Shown here piece after piece: positions 25,360-34,062 of a stretch of DNA of 64,000 bases. Source of the DNA: Verrucomicrobia bacterium LW23 (GTDB taxonomy: Bacteria > Verrucomicrobiota > Verrucomicrobiia > Methylacidiphilales > UBA1321); contig QAZA01000039.1 in NCBI GenBank assembly GCA_003054695.1, forward strand, positions 62,001 to 126,000, in the 5' to 3' direction. The position numbers and the translations under genes are program-made. A model generated the notes under the pieces. It was not told where the DNA came from. It saw only the letters and a list, made by a program, of their open reading frames with translations, and searched no databases. Numbering within the stretch: the first letter of the stretch is position 1; each line of letters opens with the position of its first letter.

Positions 25360-27570
25360 CTATCGCCTACGGTTGGCGATGGCGCGCTCAAAGATGTCCT
25401 CGTACTGGCCGGCGCTGGTGTCCCAGGTAAAGCGTTTGGACATGGCGTTGCGGCGCAGGCTGGCGATGTGGTGGGGGCGATCCCACCAGGTGCTGCCGGC
25501 CCAGCCGATGGTGTCGTACAGCGCGTTGGGTGTGGGGAGGAAGAACTTGAAGCCGGTGCCGCCGCCGTCCCACTCCCGGTAGTTCTCCACGGTGTCCTCC
25601 AGGCCGCCGGTGGCGCGCACGATGGGCAGGGTGCCGTAGGCGAGGGAGTAAATCTGGTTGAGGCCGCAGGGCTCGTACAGCGAGGGCATGAGGAAGAAGT
25701 CGCTGCCGGCCTCGATAAGGTGCGCTATGTCGTTGTTGTAGCCGATGTAGTCGCCCGCGCGGCCGGGGAAGGCGCTGCTGAGCCAGCGGAAGAACGATTC
25801 GGTGTTGGGATCGCCCGAGCCGAGGACGGCGAGCTGGAATTTCATGTCGCTGAGCGCGCGCGGGAGCGCGGCACGCAGCAGGTCAAAGCCCTTTTGCTCC
25901 GCAAAGCGGGATACGATGCCGTAGACGGGCATGTGCGGTGTCACCTCCAGGCCAAAGCGGCGCTGAAGTTCCTCCTTGCACACGGCTTTGCCGGACATGT
26001 CGTCGGCGGAGAAGCGGGCGGGGATGAGCTTGTCGGTTTCGGGGCTCCAGTGTTCCAGGTCGGTGCCGTTAAGGATGCCGACGAAATCGTGGCTGCGGCG
26101 GCGGATGTATTCCGCAAGGCCCTGGCCGCCAATGGGTTCCATCAGCTCGCGGGCGTGTGTGGGGGAGACGGTGGTGATGGCGTCCGCGTAGTGGATGCCG
26201 GCTTTGAGGAGATTGAGCCCGCCGTTATCCTCAAACTTGTCGGACGTAAAGTGTTCCATCCCAATGCCATAGTAGCGGAGTACGCCGGGGTGGTACTTGC
26301 CCTGGTGGCCGATGTTGTGGATGGTAAGGACGGACGCGGTGCCGGAGAGCGGCGATAGGACGGCATCCCACGTTTTAAGCAGCGCGGCGGCAGGGGCGGC
26401 GTGCCAGTCGTGCAGGTGCATGACGTCGGGGATCCACGAGACGTCCTTACAGATTTGCATGGCGGCCTTGCAGAGAAGGCCGAAGCGGTAGGCGTTGTCG
26501 GAGTAGTCCGCAAAGGCGTCGTTGTACAGGCCGGGCCGGCCGAAAAAGCGGTGGTGATCCACAAACCACACGGGCACAAGATCATCCAGCAGCGTCTCGT
26601 GAATGCCCACCCAGTTTTCCTCGTTCCCGCCCATGTGCACGCAGGCGGTATGGGCGGGCTGGATGTTGTAGCGCCATCGATCCACCAAAGCGTACAGCGG
26701 CAGGATGATACGCACATCGTGGCCGCGGCGTTTAAGCGTTTTGGCAAGGCCGGCAACGGCGTCGGCCAGGCCGCCGGTTTTGGCGTAAGGCGCGCACTCG
26801 GCCGTTACCAGCAAAATGCGGCGGGCTGCGGGGGTGGTGGGGACGGCGCCGGGCGGGATCGCGGGCGTCTCCAGCTCCGGGGCCACCTGCTCGGCGGAGC
26901 CCTGCGCCTCCAGAGTGGCGGCTGTTGCCTCGGGCACCTCTACGGTGGGGCCGGGCGGCGTCGGGGGCTCCTGGGCGGTGCGCTCCTCCTCAATGTCGAA
27001 GGACTCGCCCTCCAGCGGGGAGGGGAGGAGCTCTTCGTCTCCGGAGACGACCTCCTCCACGGGGGGGATTGGCTCGTGCACGGGGTCCAGCACGGCCGTC
27101 GTCGGGGGGGTGGCGGCCGCGGTCTCCTCCAGGATGTCGAGGCGGCTTTGGCCGACGGCTTCCACTTCCAGGGCAATGTCGTCCGCGGGCGGCGGCGGGA
27201 TGGCCGGCTGTCTGGCCGGCTTGGGCGCCTTTGATGTCGATTTGGATGCCGCTTTGGCAGAAGTTTTTGTGCTGGAGGAGGTTGCGGCTGCTTTGGACGG
27301 GGCGCCCGCAGGCTTTGCAGCGGCGGCGGGCGCGGCCTTTTTGGCGGGCTCCTTGCTCTTGGCGGGGGCAGGGGCTGGGGAGGGAGCGGCGGCGGCTGAC
27401 GCGGGCTTTGCCCTGGCGGCGGTGGGTTTGGCCTTCGCGCTGGCGCCGGTGCTTGTGGCGGCGGGGGCGGGGGCTGGCGATGAGGTTTCGGCAGGTGCCG
27501 GGGCTGGCGCGGACGCTTTGGATTTAGCGCGCGTCTTGCTTGTCGTGTTGGGGGTGCTCTCTTTCGCCAT
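25360..27570 (-). CDS. glgA: Glycogen synthase with a long disordered N-terminal extension
   Basis: GlgA transfers glucose from ADP-glucose to the growing end of glycogen. The GT5 catalytic part occupies the last 490 residues or so. It opens at RRILLVTAECAPYAKTGGLADAV, which holds the KTGGL ADP-glucose-binding lysine. It continues with VLTIHNIGHQGKYHPGVLRY and the C-terminal donor-site block SLYEPCGLNQIYSLAYGTLP. The first 240-250 residues are almost wholly Ala, Pro, Lys and Ser (Ala/Lys/Pro repeats resembling histone-H1-like tails) and then an acidic stretch rich in Glu and Pro. A normal GlgA has no such extension. An internal start just before RRILLV would give a standard enzyme, but the frame is continuous from the ATG at 27568-27570. 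Confidence 0.93.
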   Translation of the reverse strand: MAKESTPNTTSKTRAKSKASAPAPAPAETSSPAPAPAATSTGASAKAKPTAARAKPASAAAAPSPAPAPAKSKEPAKKAAPAAAAKPAGAPSKAAATSSSTKTSAKAASKSTSKAPKPARQPAIPPPPADDIALEVEAVGQSRLDILEETAAATPPTTAVLDPVHEPIPPVEEVVSGDEELLPSPLEGESFDIEEERTAQEPPTPPGPTVEVPEATAATLEAQGSAEQVAPELETPAIPPGAVPTTPAARRILLVTAECAPYAKTGGLADAVAGLAKTLKRRGHDVRIILPLYALVDRWRYNIQPAHTACVHMGGNEENWVGIHETLLDDLVPVWFVDHHRFFGRPGLYNDAFADYSDNAYRFGLLCKAAMQICKDVSWIPDVMHLHDWHAAPAAALLKTWDAVLSPLSGTASVLTIHNIGHQGKYHPGVLRYYGIGMEHFTSDKFEDNGGLNLLKAGIHYADAITTVSPTHARELMEPIGGQGLAEYIRRRSHDFVGILNGTDLEHWSPETDKLIPARFSADDMSGKAVCKEELQRRFGLEVTPHMPVYGIVSRFAEQKGFDLLRAALPRALSDMKFQLAVLGSGDPNTESFFRWLSSAFPGRAGDYIGYNNDIAHLIEAGSDFFLMPSLYEPCGLNQIYSLAYGTLPIVRATGGLEDTVENYREWDGGGTGFKFFLPTPNALYDTIGWAGSTWWDRPHHIASLRRNAMSKRFTWDTSAGQYEDIFERAIANRRR

Positions 27571-28205
27571 GGTGAGGTCTTTCGTTCAGGGTTTAGCTGT
27601 GGAAAGGCCGCAGCTCCTTCAGGTTGTGCAAAACGGCCCCGATATTTCCGCCGGGCCGGCCGGCGGCGGCGACGTGCGGGCGGGCGGGGCGTGAGGAACC
27701 CCGGACCGGGGCATATGCTGTTATCTCGTTATTCACTTGTCAACAGATTTGCCCGTCCGCAACGCATTGCGCTGCAAAATCCATATTGCCTGCATAACGA
27801 TATTGAATGCTCTCGCCGCTGCCCGGCCCTGCTCTTGTGCCGCTCGACAACGTTTTGACGCCCTTCCTTTACATTGCGTACTCATTTGGCGTGGCAATGT
27901 AATAACATAAGCCTGCTAATGCTTGTACATCCCATGGGCCATCCACCTCGCAATCGCCGCGCAAAATGCGGAGCGACCAGGTGTGCGTGCCTGCCCTTGC
28001 ACAGGGTTTGCGGCTCCAGGGTGGCAGCCTTCATTTTTCTTTACGTACGGCTTGCAAGTCACAGCTCAACAAAGTTACGCTATTGCTGTAGAAACTCGAT
28101 CCACGGCGAATAGAGGGCAAGCCTCGCGGGTGGTTTGCCCAGGCACAGACCAAGGCCGTTTCCCCCCTAACAATACTACTATCGATTCTCCTTAACGGGC
28201 AACGT
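27571..28205. other. Intergenic region between glgA and the lipoprotein gene
   Basis: These 635 bp separate two divergent genes and are less GC-rich than the surroundings. No frame looks like a protein. The region contains a TTGACG box at 27855-27860 and a long-spaced inverted repeat at 27869-27902. The last 60 bp before the lipoprotein gene are AT-rich enough to hold its promoter. Confidence 0.5.
27869..27902. promoter_or_regulatory. Long-spaced inverted repeat TTACATTGC-N16-GCAATGTAA
   Basis: Two perfect 9-bp arms are separated by 16 bp, so their centres are 25 bp apart, more than two helical turns. This spacing fits a protein binding two half-sites or a looped structure. It lies just after a TTGACG box, in the divergent region between glgA and the lipoprotein gene. 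The binding factor is unknown. Confidence 0.4.
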
Positions 28206-28772
28206 ATGAAATTCTCGCGCATGGTTGTTGCAGCTGCGCTCGTTCCGGTCCTGGCGCTTAGTCTTACCGGTTGCGCATCAACGGGTTCCACATCTGCGTC
28301 GGGCAACGGAACCGTTGCGATTGCCGGGTCGGACCTTGCGAGTGCCTACGCTTTGTACTTTGACGTGGTGAAGGACCAGAAGCGGATCGACCAGGTCTTT
28401 ATCACTAAATCCGGCGCGCCCGATATCCGTGGCGTCACCAGGGATATCTCCGCCTTTGCCAAGGGCGAGCTGGAGGTGCTGAAGAGTTACGAAGTGGCCG
28501 GCATTCGCCTGGACCGCACCGGGTTGCCCCCGGCGGAAGTGGCTGCGCGCCAAAACATTGAGGGCGTCAAGACCAACCAGCTGCTGGGCTCCAGCGGCGG
28601 CAAGTTCCGCGCGCGCCTGATCGCGACCGAGGTGGAAGCCGTCACCTATGCCACCTCCCTGGCCAAAGTCATCGCCGACGCCGAAACGAATGCCGAACGC
28701 AAAGCGCACATGACCCAAAGCGCCGCAAAGTGGGAAAGCTTTGCCGGGCGGCTGGACGGGCTGATGCGGTAG
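28206..28772 (+). CDS. Predicted lipoprotein, unknown function
   Basis: This 188-residue protein begins MKFSRMVVAAALVPVLALS and the lipobox LTGC, with the lipidated cysteine near residue 23, so it should be anchored in a membrane. After a serine/threonine-rich linker the mature domain is mostly helical (SDLASAYALYFDVVKDQKRID, AERKAHMTQSAAKWESFA). I do not recognise a family. It stands alone and converges on the cyclase gene, with a perfect hairpin between them. The ATG at 28206 is the only start compatible with the signal. Confidence 0.8.
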   Translation: MKFSRMVVAAALVPVLALSLTGCASTGSTSASGNGTVAIAGSDLASAYALYFDVVKDQKRIDQVFITKSGAPDIRGVTRDISAFAKGELEVLKSYEVAGIRLDRTGLPPAEVAARQNIEGVKTNQLLGSSGGKFRARLIATEVEAVTYATSLAKVIADAETNAERKAHMTQSAAKWESFAGRLDGLMR

Positions 28773-28856
28773 GGAGAGTGATGCGGGTGAGCGCTGGGTG
28801 GGCGTTGCTCTGGGCGCGTGGTTTGACGCCCATCCCTGTTCCCAGCATCGCCCCTC

Positions 28857-28890
28857 AGACCAATTCGCACAGTTATTTGCGAATTGGTCT
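28857..28890. terminator. Perfect 13-bp hairpin between convergent genes
   Basis: AGACCAATTCGCA (28857-28869) pairs exactly with TGCGAATTGGTCT (28878-28890) across an 8-nt loop. It lies 84 bp after the lipoprotein gene, and its last base is the first base of the cyclase stop codon, so it can terminate both transcripts. CACTTCGTTTT follows on the plus strand. Confidence 0.7.
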
Positions 28891-31313
28891 CACTTCGTTT
28901 TCATCACATACACGCCGGTCCAGCTCTCGTCGGGCGGTTCGGCGAGGTAGTCGCGGCAGGCTTGGATGTACTGGGTGCAGCAGAAATCCTTTTCCCGGCC
29001 GGGCTCCTGGATGCATTCCTCGAAGCCGGCCAGGGCTTTGGCAAAGTTGCGCTGCTGGAAGGCAGCGAAAGCTTCCTCGTAGAGGAGCACCCAGGGGGCC
29101 AGGCGGGCGTGCTCGGGGGCGTCGGCCTCGCACAGCACCTCGTACACGGTGATGGCCTCCGTCTTGCCTTTGACCAGGATTTTACCGGCGGTGCGCAGCA
29201 GGAAGCCGTCGCCGATAAGCGCTCGCACGCTCTCGCCGATCAGCAGGTCGGTGCGGAACTCCTTCGTCACGCCCTCCAGGCGCGAGGCGAAGTTTACCGC
29301 GTCGCCGATCACCGTAAACTCCATGCGCGAGGGCGCCCCGATGTTGCCCACGCGCACGGTGCCGTGGTTGATGCCGATGCCGATGGCCTGCGGCAGCCGC
29401 TTGTCGGCGATCCAGAAGTCGTTGAGCTTGACCAGCTCGCGCCGCATATCCAGCGCGCAGCGCACGGCGTTGCGGGCGCCTTCCTCGGGAGTCATCTCCA
29501 CCACGTCGCCCCACACGGCCATAATGGCATCGCCAATATACTTGTGCAGTGTGCCTTTGGATCGCAGCACGCAGCCCACCATCTTGTCAAAGTACTCGTT
29601 GAGCTGCCGCACCAGCTCCGCATCGCCCATCGCCTCGGATATCGTCGTAAACCCGCGGATGTCCGAGAACATAATGCTGACCGCCTTGCTGGCTCCGCCC
29701 AGGTTCACCTTCTCCGGCGCCGACATCACCTCTTTCATCACGCCCGGGCTGACGTACTTGGCAAACACATTCTCGATACGCTTGCGCTGCGCCTGCTCCG
29801 CCTGCCAGCGCAGGTAGGCGGAGCCCACGCATACGGAGCCAAAGCCCAGTACGGGCCAGACAATGGGAAGGATGATGGAGTGTGTGCCAAAGACAAGGAT
29901 GCTTGTCGCAATGTAAAAGCCGATGATGAGGAACGGGATAAGCACCGCCGTGCGCAACGCGCAGCGATCCAGCACAAAGAGCACCGCCGTGGAGAGCAAC
30001 AAAAACGTGGCGACCTGCAGCCAGAGCGGGATAAACGTGACGTAGTCCTGCCGCAGAATGCTGTTAAGCGCGTTGAGGTGAATGAAAGCCAGCGGCTCCT
30101 GGTTGCCAAACGGCGTTACGCCCAGATCGCTCGTCGCCACCGCCGTCAGGCCGATAAGGATGATCTTGTCCTTCAGCGGGCGTGGCTTCACGTTGACATT
30201 CGCCAGTTCAAACTCGCTGCGGATAATCTTGTCGTCAATAAGCTCTGCCGTCGCCAGAATCTGGCCCATGGACATCACCACAGGTTGATCCAACGTGTTG
30301 CGAATGTTCCGATAGTTAATGTAAAACTCGCCTTTGTGGTTGATGGGGATGCGGTGTACCCGCCCGGGGGTTTCGATCGAGTCCGGGCCTTCGGTAATGC
30401 GGATCTCTTTGCCCAGCTCCACCTCTATCCGGTCCTCATCCGCATTCCAGTACGCGGCCAGGATGCGCAGCACCAGGCTGGGGAAGAAAAACTCCTCGCC
30501 CTTTTCGTTCTTGCCTATCCGCACAATCATGGGCAACAGGCGGCGGGCGGGATCTGCATAGCCGGGCGGCGCGTTAACAAAGCCAAAGGTGCTGGCGTTG
30601 CGAAGCTCCTTAAACGGCAGGATGGCGGAAGGCGTCCCCAGGACAACGGAAGTATCCCCGGTAATGCGGGTCAACGGGTGGGTCGAGCCAAAAAAGTACG
30701 AGTCCGCATCCGGCACCTTGCTGACAACGTCGCTGGCCGCGCCGGTGATAAAGTTCGGTGTCATCCCGGCGTCGTCCACCAGCTTGGAGTCGCCTATAAT
30801 GTTGCCGCTGTGCAGGTTAAGGATAATATCCAGCGCAATGACGTTGGGGACACCCACCTTGTTTATCGCATAGATCATCTGCGAGTAGAACTCGCGAGGG
30901 ATCGGCCAGCTTTTCAGCTTGTTGACGAGCTTCTCATCCAGCGCGCCCAGCACCAGGCGCGAGTCAAACTCCGGATCCTGCGGCGCGCGGAACTGATAGC
31001 GCGCATCCAGTGTCTGCGCCTCAAAGCCGATAAAGAGCGGCGTACGGGCCAGGAAAAGGACGATGAACAGGGCAACCACCGGGCTGACCCAGTTGTAAGG
31101 CAGCCAACGCTGCGCAAAAAGGCGCACCGTCCCTACAGACTTGAGAATCGCCCTCAGCACACTCCCCTCGGTCTTGTCCGATGGTGGAGGCGGCTGCGCA
31201 CCCGGCGCACCCTGTGGCGCCGACTGAATCTCTGCGGACGACGCGACTGCCGCCCTACGCGGCGCCGGGTCTGCCGCGGGTGCTGGGCCCGAAGTTTGGG
31301 GGTTGGTCGTCAT
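28890..31313 (-). CDS. CHASE2-domain adenylate/guanylate cyclase
   Basis: This is a membrane class III nucleotidyl cyclase making cAMP or cGMP, with an extracytoplasmic sensor. From the ATG at 31313 it has about 807 residues; starts at 31334 (ATG) or 31355 (TTG) are also possible. A proline/alanine-rich N-terminus is followed by one hydrophobic segment (VVALFIVLFL), a CHASE2 sensor of about 330 residues and three closely spaced helices. The cyclase domain follows, with metal-binding FSDIRGFTTISEAMGD, the KYIGDAIMAVWGD strand and VGNIGAPSRMEFTVIGDAVN. Both metal aspartates are present, so it should be active; substrate choice cannot be read with confidence. It is divergent from suhB. A CRP-type site upstream of nuoI shows that a cyclic-nucleotide regulon is plausible here. 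Confidence 0.9.
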   Translation of the reverse strand: MTTNPQTSGPAPAADPAPRRAAVASSAEIQSAPQGAPGAQPPPPSDKTEGSVLRAILKSVGTVRLFAQRWLPYNWVSPVVALFIVLFLARTPLFIGFEAQTLDARYQFRAPQDPEFDSRLVLGALDEKLVNKLKSWPIPREFYSQMIYAINKVGVPNVIALDIILNLHSGNIIGDSKLVDDAGMTPNFITGAASDVVSKVPDADSYFFGSTHPLTRITGDTSVVLGTPSAILPFKELRNASTFGFVNAPPGYADPARRLLPMIVRIGKNEKGEEFFFPSLVLRILAAYWNADEDRIEVELGKEIRITEGPDSIETPGRVHRIPINHKGEFYINYRNIRNTLDQPVVMSMGQILATAELIDDKIIRSEFELANVNVKPRPLKDKIILIGLTAVATSDLGVTPFGNQEPLAFIHLNALNSILRQDYVTFIPLWLQVATFLLLSTAVLFVLDRCALRTAVLIPFLIIGFYIATSILVFGTHSIILPIVWPVLGFGSVCVGSAYLRWQAEQAQRKRIENVFAKYVSPGVMKEVMSAPEKVNLGGASKAVSIMFSDIRGFTTISEAMGDAELVRQLNEYFDKMVGCVLRSKGTLHKYIGDAIMAVWGDVVEMTPEEGARNAVRCALDMRRELVKLNDFWIADKRLPQAIGIGINHGTVRVGNIGAPSRMEFTVIGDAVNFASRLEGVTKEFRTDLLIGESVRALIGDGFLLRTAGKILVKGKTEAITVYEVLCEADAPEHARLAPWVLLYEEAFAAFQQRNFAKALAGFEECIQEPGREKDFCCTQYIQACRDYLAEPPDESWTGVYVMKTK

Positions 31314-31471
31314 GAGGAGTTGCCGAGAGGCCATTGGGAATGACCTCTGGTCCAAATATGCACCGCCCTTTCACTCTACCCCCAATCCCCCGCGCCGCGC
31401 AAGACTCCGCGCTGGCCAAAAGGGCGGGCGCGTGGCACAGTGGGCGGCCTTCTCCCCCCACACTTTTACCC

Positions 31472-32212
31472 ATGATTTACACTGCCATTGCCGCCGCGCA
31501 GGCCGCCGGCGAAGTGATTCGCCACAACTTCGGGCTCGACCAGGTGATTAACGAGAACAGCGCGCACGACATCAAAATCCAGGCCGACGTGGACGCCCAG
31601 GCGCTCATCAGCGGCATGATCCTGGAGCGCTACCCCGACCACGCGCTGATTGGCGAGGAAGGCAACGCCGGCAACCCGCACGGCGCCGTGGAGTGGATCG
31701 TCGACCCGATCGACGGCACCGTCAACTACGTCATGGGCATCCCCCACTTCTGCGTATCCATTGCCGCGCGGGAGAGGGAAAGCGGCCGCTCGTTGCTCGG
31801 CGTAATCTACGATCCCATGCGCCGTGAGTTGTTTACCGCCGAGGCCGGCGGCCCCACGCTCCTCAACGGCCGCCCGCAAAAGGTCAGCCCGCGCAAAACG
31901 GTGTCGGAAGCCATTATGGCTGTGGGCTTTGCCAAGTCCGACGACAGCATCGAGCACTGCCTCTCCCTCTACGGCCACTACGGCCGCAAAGCCAAAAAGC
32001 TGCGCGCCATGGGCAGCGCCGCGCTGGACCTGGCCTACGTCGCCTGCGGCCGCCTCGACGCCTACATCGAGCAAAGCGTCGGCCTCTGGGACGTCGCCGC
32101 CGGCGTCGTACTGGTGGAGCAGGCCGGCGGCAAGGCGGAAGTCGCCGTCCTGCCCAACGGCCGCATCAAAATCGCGGCGACCAACGGGATCATTGATTTC
32201 CCCCACAAGTAG
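31472..32212 (+). CDS. suhB: Inositol monophosphatase family protein
   Basis: Members of this family dephosphorylate inositol phosphates or related sugar phosphates with magnesium; SuhB also acts with the transcription machinery in E. coli. The 246-residue protein shows the metal-binding motifs IGEEG and WIVDPIDGTVNYVMG and the C-terminal SVGLWDVAAGVVLVEQAGG. The start ATG at 31472 gives a normal family length; the frame extends upstream into non-homologous sequence. It is divergent from the cyclase gene and followed by a nested palindromic repeat. The exact substrate is not resolvable; the gene symbol reflects the closest general family. Confidence 0.9.
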   Translation: MIYTAIAAAQAAGEVIRHNFGLDQVINENSAHDIKIQADVDAQALISGMILERYPDHALIGEEGNAGNPHGAVEWIVDPIDGTVNYVMGIPHFCVSIAARERESGRSLLGVIYDPMRRELFTAEAGGPTLLNGRPQKVSPRKTVSEAIMAVGFAKSDDSIEHCLSLYGHYGRKAKKLRAMGSAALDLAYVACGRLDAYIEQSVGLWDVAAGVVLVEQAGGKAEVAVLPNGRIKIAATNGIIDFPHK

Positions 32213-32229
32213 GACTGAAGGGAGGGGAG

Positions 32230-32523
32230 TATTTAACCACGAAGCACACGAAGTACACGAAATGTACGGAGGGGACGAAAGGGAGGATTGGGCAGGGTAA
32301 ATGAATGGATTGGACTTTCTGCTCTATCCCCACTTAGCGGCTTTGTCCCCCTTCGTGCGAAAACATCCCCGTCTGCTCATCACGGAGGGGGGGGAAATTT
32401 CGCACGAAGGGGGACAAAGCCGCTAAGTGGGGATAATGGGGTAGCGGAATAAACCTGTCCGATCCTCCCCCTTTTCGTCGCCTCCGTAAATTTGGTGTGC
32501 TTCGTGTGCTTCGTGGTCAAATA
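32230..32523. repeat. Nested palindromic repeat element, copy 1
   Basis: This 294-bp element has outer inverted arms of about 57 bp. The left begins TATTTAACCACGAAGCACAC and the right ends with its near-complement TTCGTGGTCAAATA. Each arm holds three iterated CACGAAG-type units and a CGGAGG(G/C)GACGAAA block, and the two differ at only a few positions. Inside lies a second, independent palindrome (32325-32435). There is no open frame. The architecture repeats at 45197-45511. It occupies the suhB-gltX intergenic space. Confidence 0.85.
32325..32435. repeat. Inner 38-bp perfect palindrome of copy 1
   Basis: The arm 32325-32362, starting TATCCCCACTTAGCGGC, pairs without mismatch with 32398-32435 around a 35-nt centre. 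It would form a very stable cruciform or RNA hairpin. A related stem stands alone at 42061-42179, which indicates that this module can occur without the outer arms. Confidence 0.85.
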
Positions 32524-32616
32524 CTCCCCCTCTGTCCCGCTTTCAATGGCCCGCGGCCACAGAGGACGCTTTCCGCTTCCCCTTTGGTCCGGCGTCGTGT
32601 AGAATGCTCCCTTCCT

Positions 32617-33978
32617 ATGTCAAACGTCCGCGTCCGCTTTGCTCCCTCGCCCACCGGTATGCTGCATATTGGCAGCGCCCGCACGGCCCTGTTTAACTGG
32701 CTTTACGCGCGCCACACCGGCGGCACGTTTATCCTGCGTATTGAGGATACCGATGCTGCGCGCAACACGCCCCAGGCCGTCGCGGCCATCTTTGCCGGAC
32801 TGCAGTGGCTGGGTATCGACTGGGATGAAGGCCCGATGGCCGACGGTACCACCCGCGGCGACAAAGGCCCGTACTTCCAGAGCCAGCGCCGCGCCATTTA
32901 CGACAGCTACGTGCAGAAGCTCCTCAGCTCCGGCAAAGCGTATGAGTTCGAAGGCGCCATCAAATTCCGCACGCCCAAGGAGATCATCACCGTCCCGGAC
33001 GTTATCTGCGGCGACGTGCAGTTTGACCGCACGCAGGAGGCCGATCTCGTCATCGCGCGCAAGGACGGCTCCCCCGTCTTCCACCTTACCAACGTGGTGG
33101 ACGACCTCGAGATGGGCATCACCCACGTCATCCGCGGCGAGGACCACCTCTCCAACACCAGCAAGCACATCGCCCTGTTCCGCGCCCTCGGCGCCGAGCC
33201 GCCCAAATACGCGCACATTCCCCTCATCCTCAACCGCGACGGCAGCAAAATGTCCAAGCGCAACGAGGGCGCCGCAGTGGCCGAGTACCCGGCGCGCGGC
33301 TACCTGCCCGAGGCCGTGATGAACTACCTGTGCCTGCTCGGCTGGTCCCCCAAGGATAACCGCGAAATCATTACCATGCAGGAGGTTATCGAGAAATTCG
33401 ACCTCCCGCAGGTCAACCGCGCCAATGCCCGGTTCGACATGGATAAGCTCTTCTGGATCAACGGCATGTACTTTAGCGAGATGTCGCTGGAAGACACCGT
33501 GCCTCTGGCCGAGAAAATCCTGAAGGAGGCCAAGGTTCTGCCCGCCGACTTCGACGTCAACGGCGAGGATCGCAACTACTTCCGCGCCGCCCTGGCCATC
33601 GTCAAGGAGAAAATCAAACTGGCCGGCGAGCTGCCCGAGTGGATGAGCTTCTTCTTTACCGACGAGTTCTCCTACGAGGAAAAAGCCGTGGCGAAAGTCT
33701 TTACGCCCGAAGGCCTTAAGCTCCTCAAACAACTGCGCGACGACCTGACCGAAGCCCCCTTCGACGTCGTCAACCTGGAGCTCCGCGTCAAGTCCCTGGC
33801 CGCCGCGCTGGGGCTAAAAAGCGGCGCCTTTGTCCACCCCGTGCGCCTGGCCGTCTCCGGCCGCAGCGTCGGCCCCAGCCTCTACCATATGCTGGAAGTC
33901 ATGGGCCGCGACCGCGTCCTGCGCCGCATCGACAAAGCGCTCGAGCGCTTCAGCAAAGCGCAAGCCGCTGCGGTGTAG
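32617..33978 (+). CDS. gltX: Glutamate--tRNA ligase
   Basis: GltX charges tRNA-Glu (and in many bacteria also tRNA-Gln) with glutamate. The 453-residue protein has the class I HIGH-type motif APSPTGMLHIGSARTALFNW near its start and the KMSKS-type loop SKMSKRNEG. The anticodon-binding domain in the C-terminal third is present (LKLLKQLRDDL, GRSVGPSLYHMLEVMG). The frame runs further upstream into the repeat element, but the conserved N-terminus MSNVRVRFAPSPTG fixes the start at 32617. Length and motifs are normal. The sequence TAGAAT about 20 bp upstream may be its -10 box. Confidence 0.96.
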   Translation: MSNVRVRFAPSPTGMLHIGSARTALFNWLYARHTGGTFILRIEDTDAARNTPQAVAAIFAGLQWLGIDWDEGPMADGTTRGDKGPYFQSQRRAIYDSYVQKLLSSGKAYEFEGAIKFRTPKEIITVPDVICGDVQFDRTQEADLVIARKDGSPVFHLTNVVDDLEMGITHVIRGEDHLSNTSKHIALFRALGAEPPKYAHIPLILNRDGSKMSKRNEGAAVAEYPARGYLPEAVMNYLCLLGWSPKDNREIITMQEVIEKFDLPQVNRANARFDMDKLFWINGMYFSEMSLEDTVPLAEKILKEAKVLPADFDVNGEDRNYFRAALAIVKEKIKLAGELPEWMSFFFTDEFSYEEKAVAKVFTPEGLKLLKQLRDDLTEAPFDVVNLELRVKSLAAALGLKSGAFVHPVRLAVSGRSVGPSLYHMLEVMGRDRVLRRIDKALERFSKAQAAAV

Positions 33979-34062
33979 TGGTTTGCGCAGGCGTTGCAAG
34001 CGATGCCGACGATCGCGCCCGCTTGCAGCTTGCAGATGAAGGACCATGTGCAACAATCGCGC

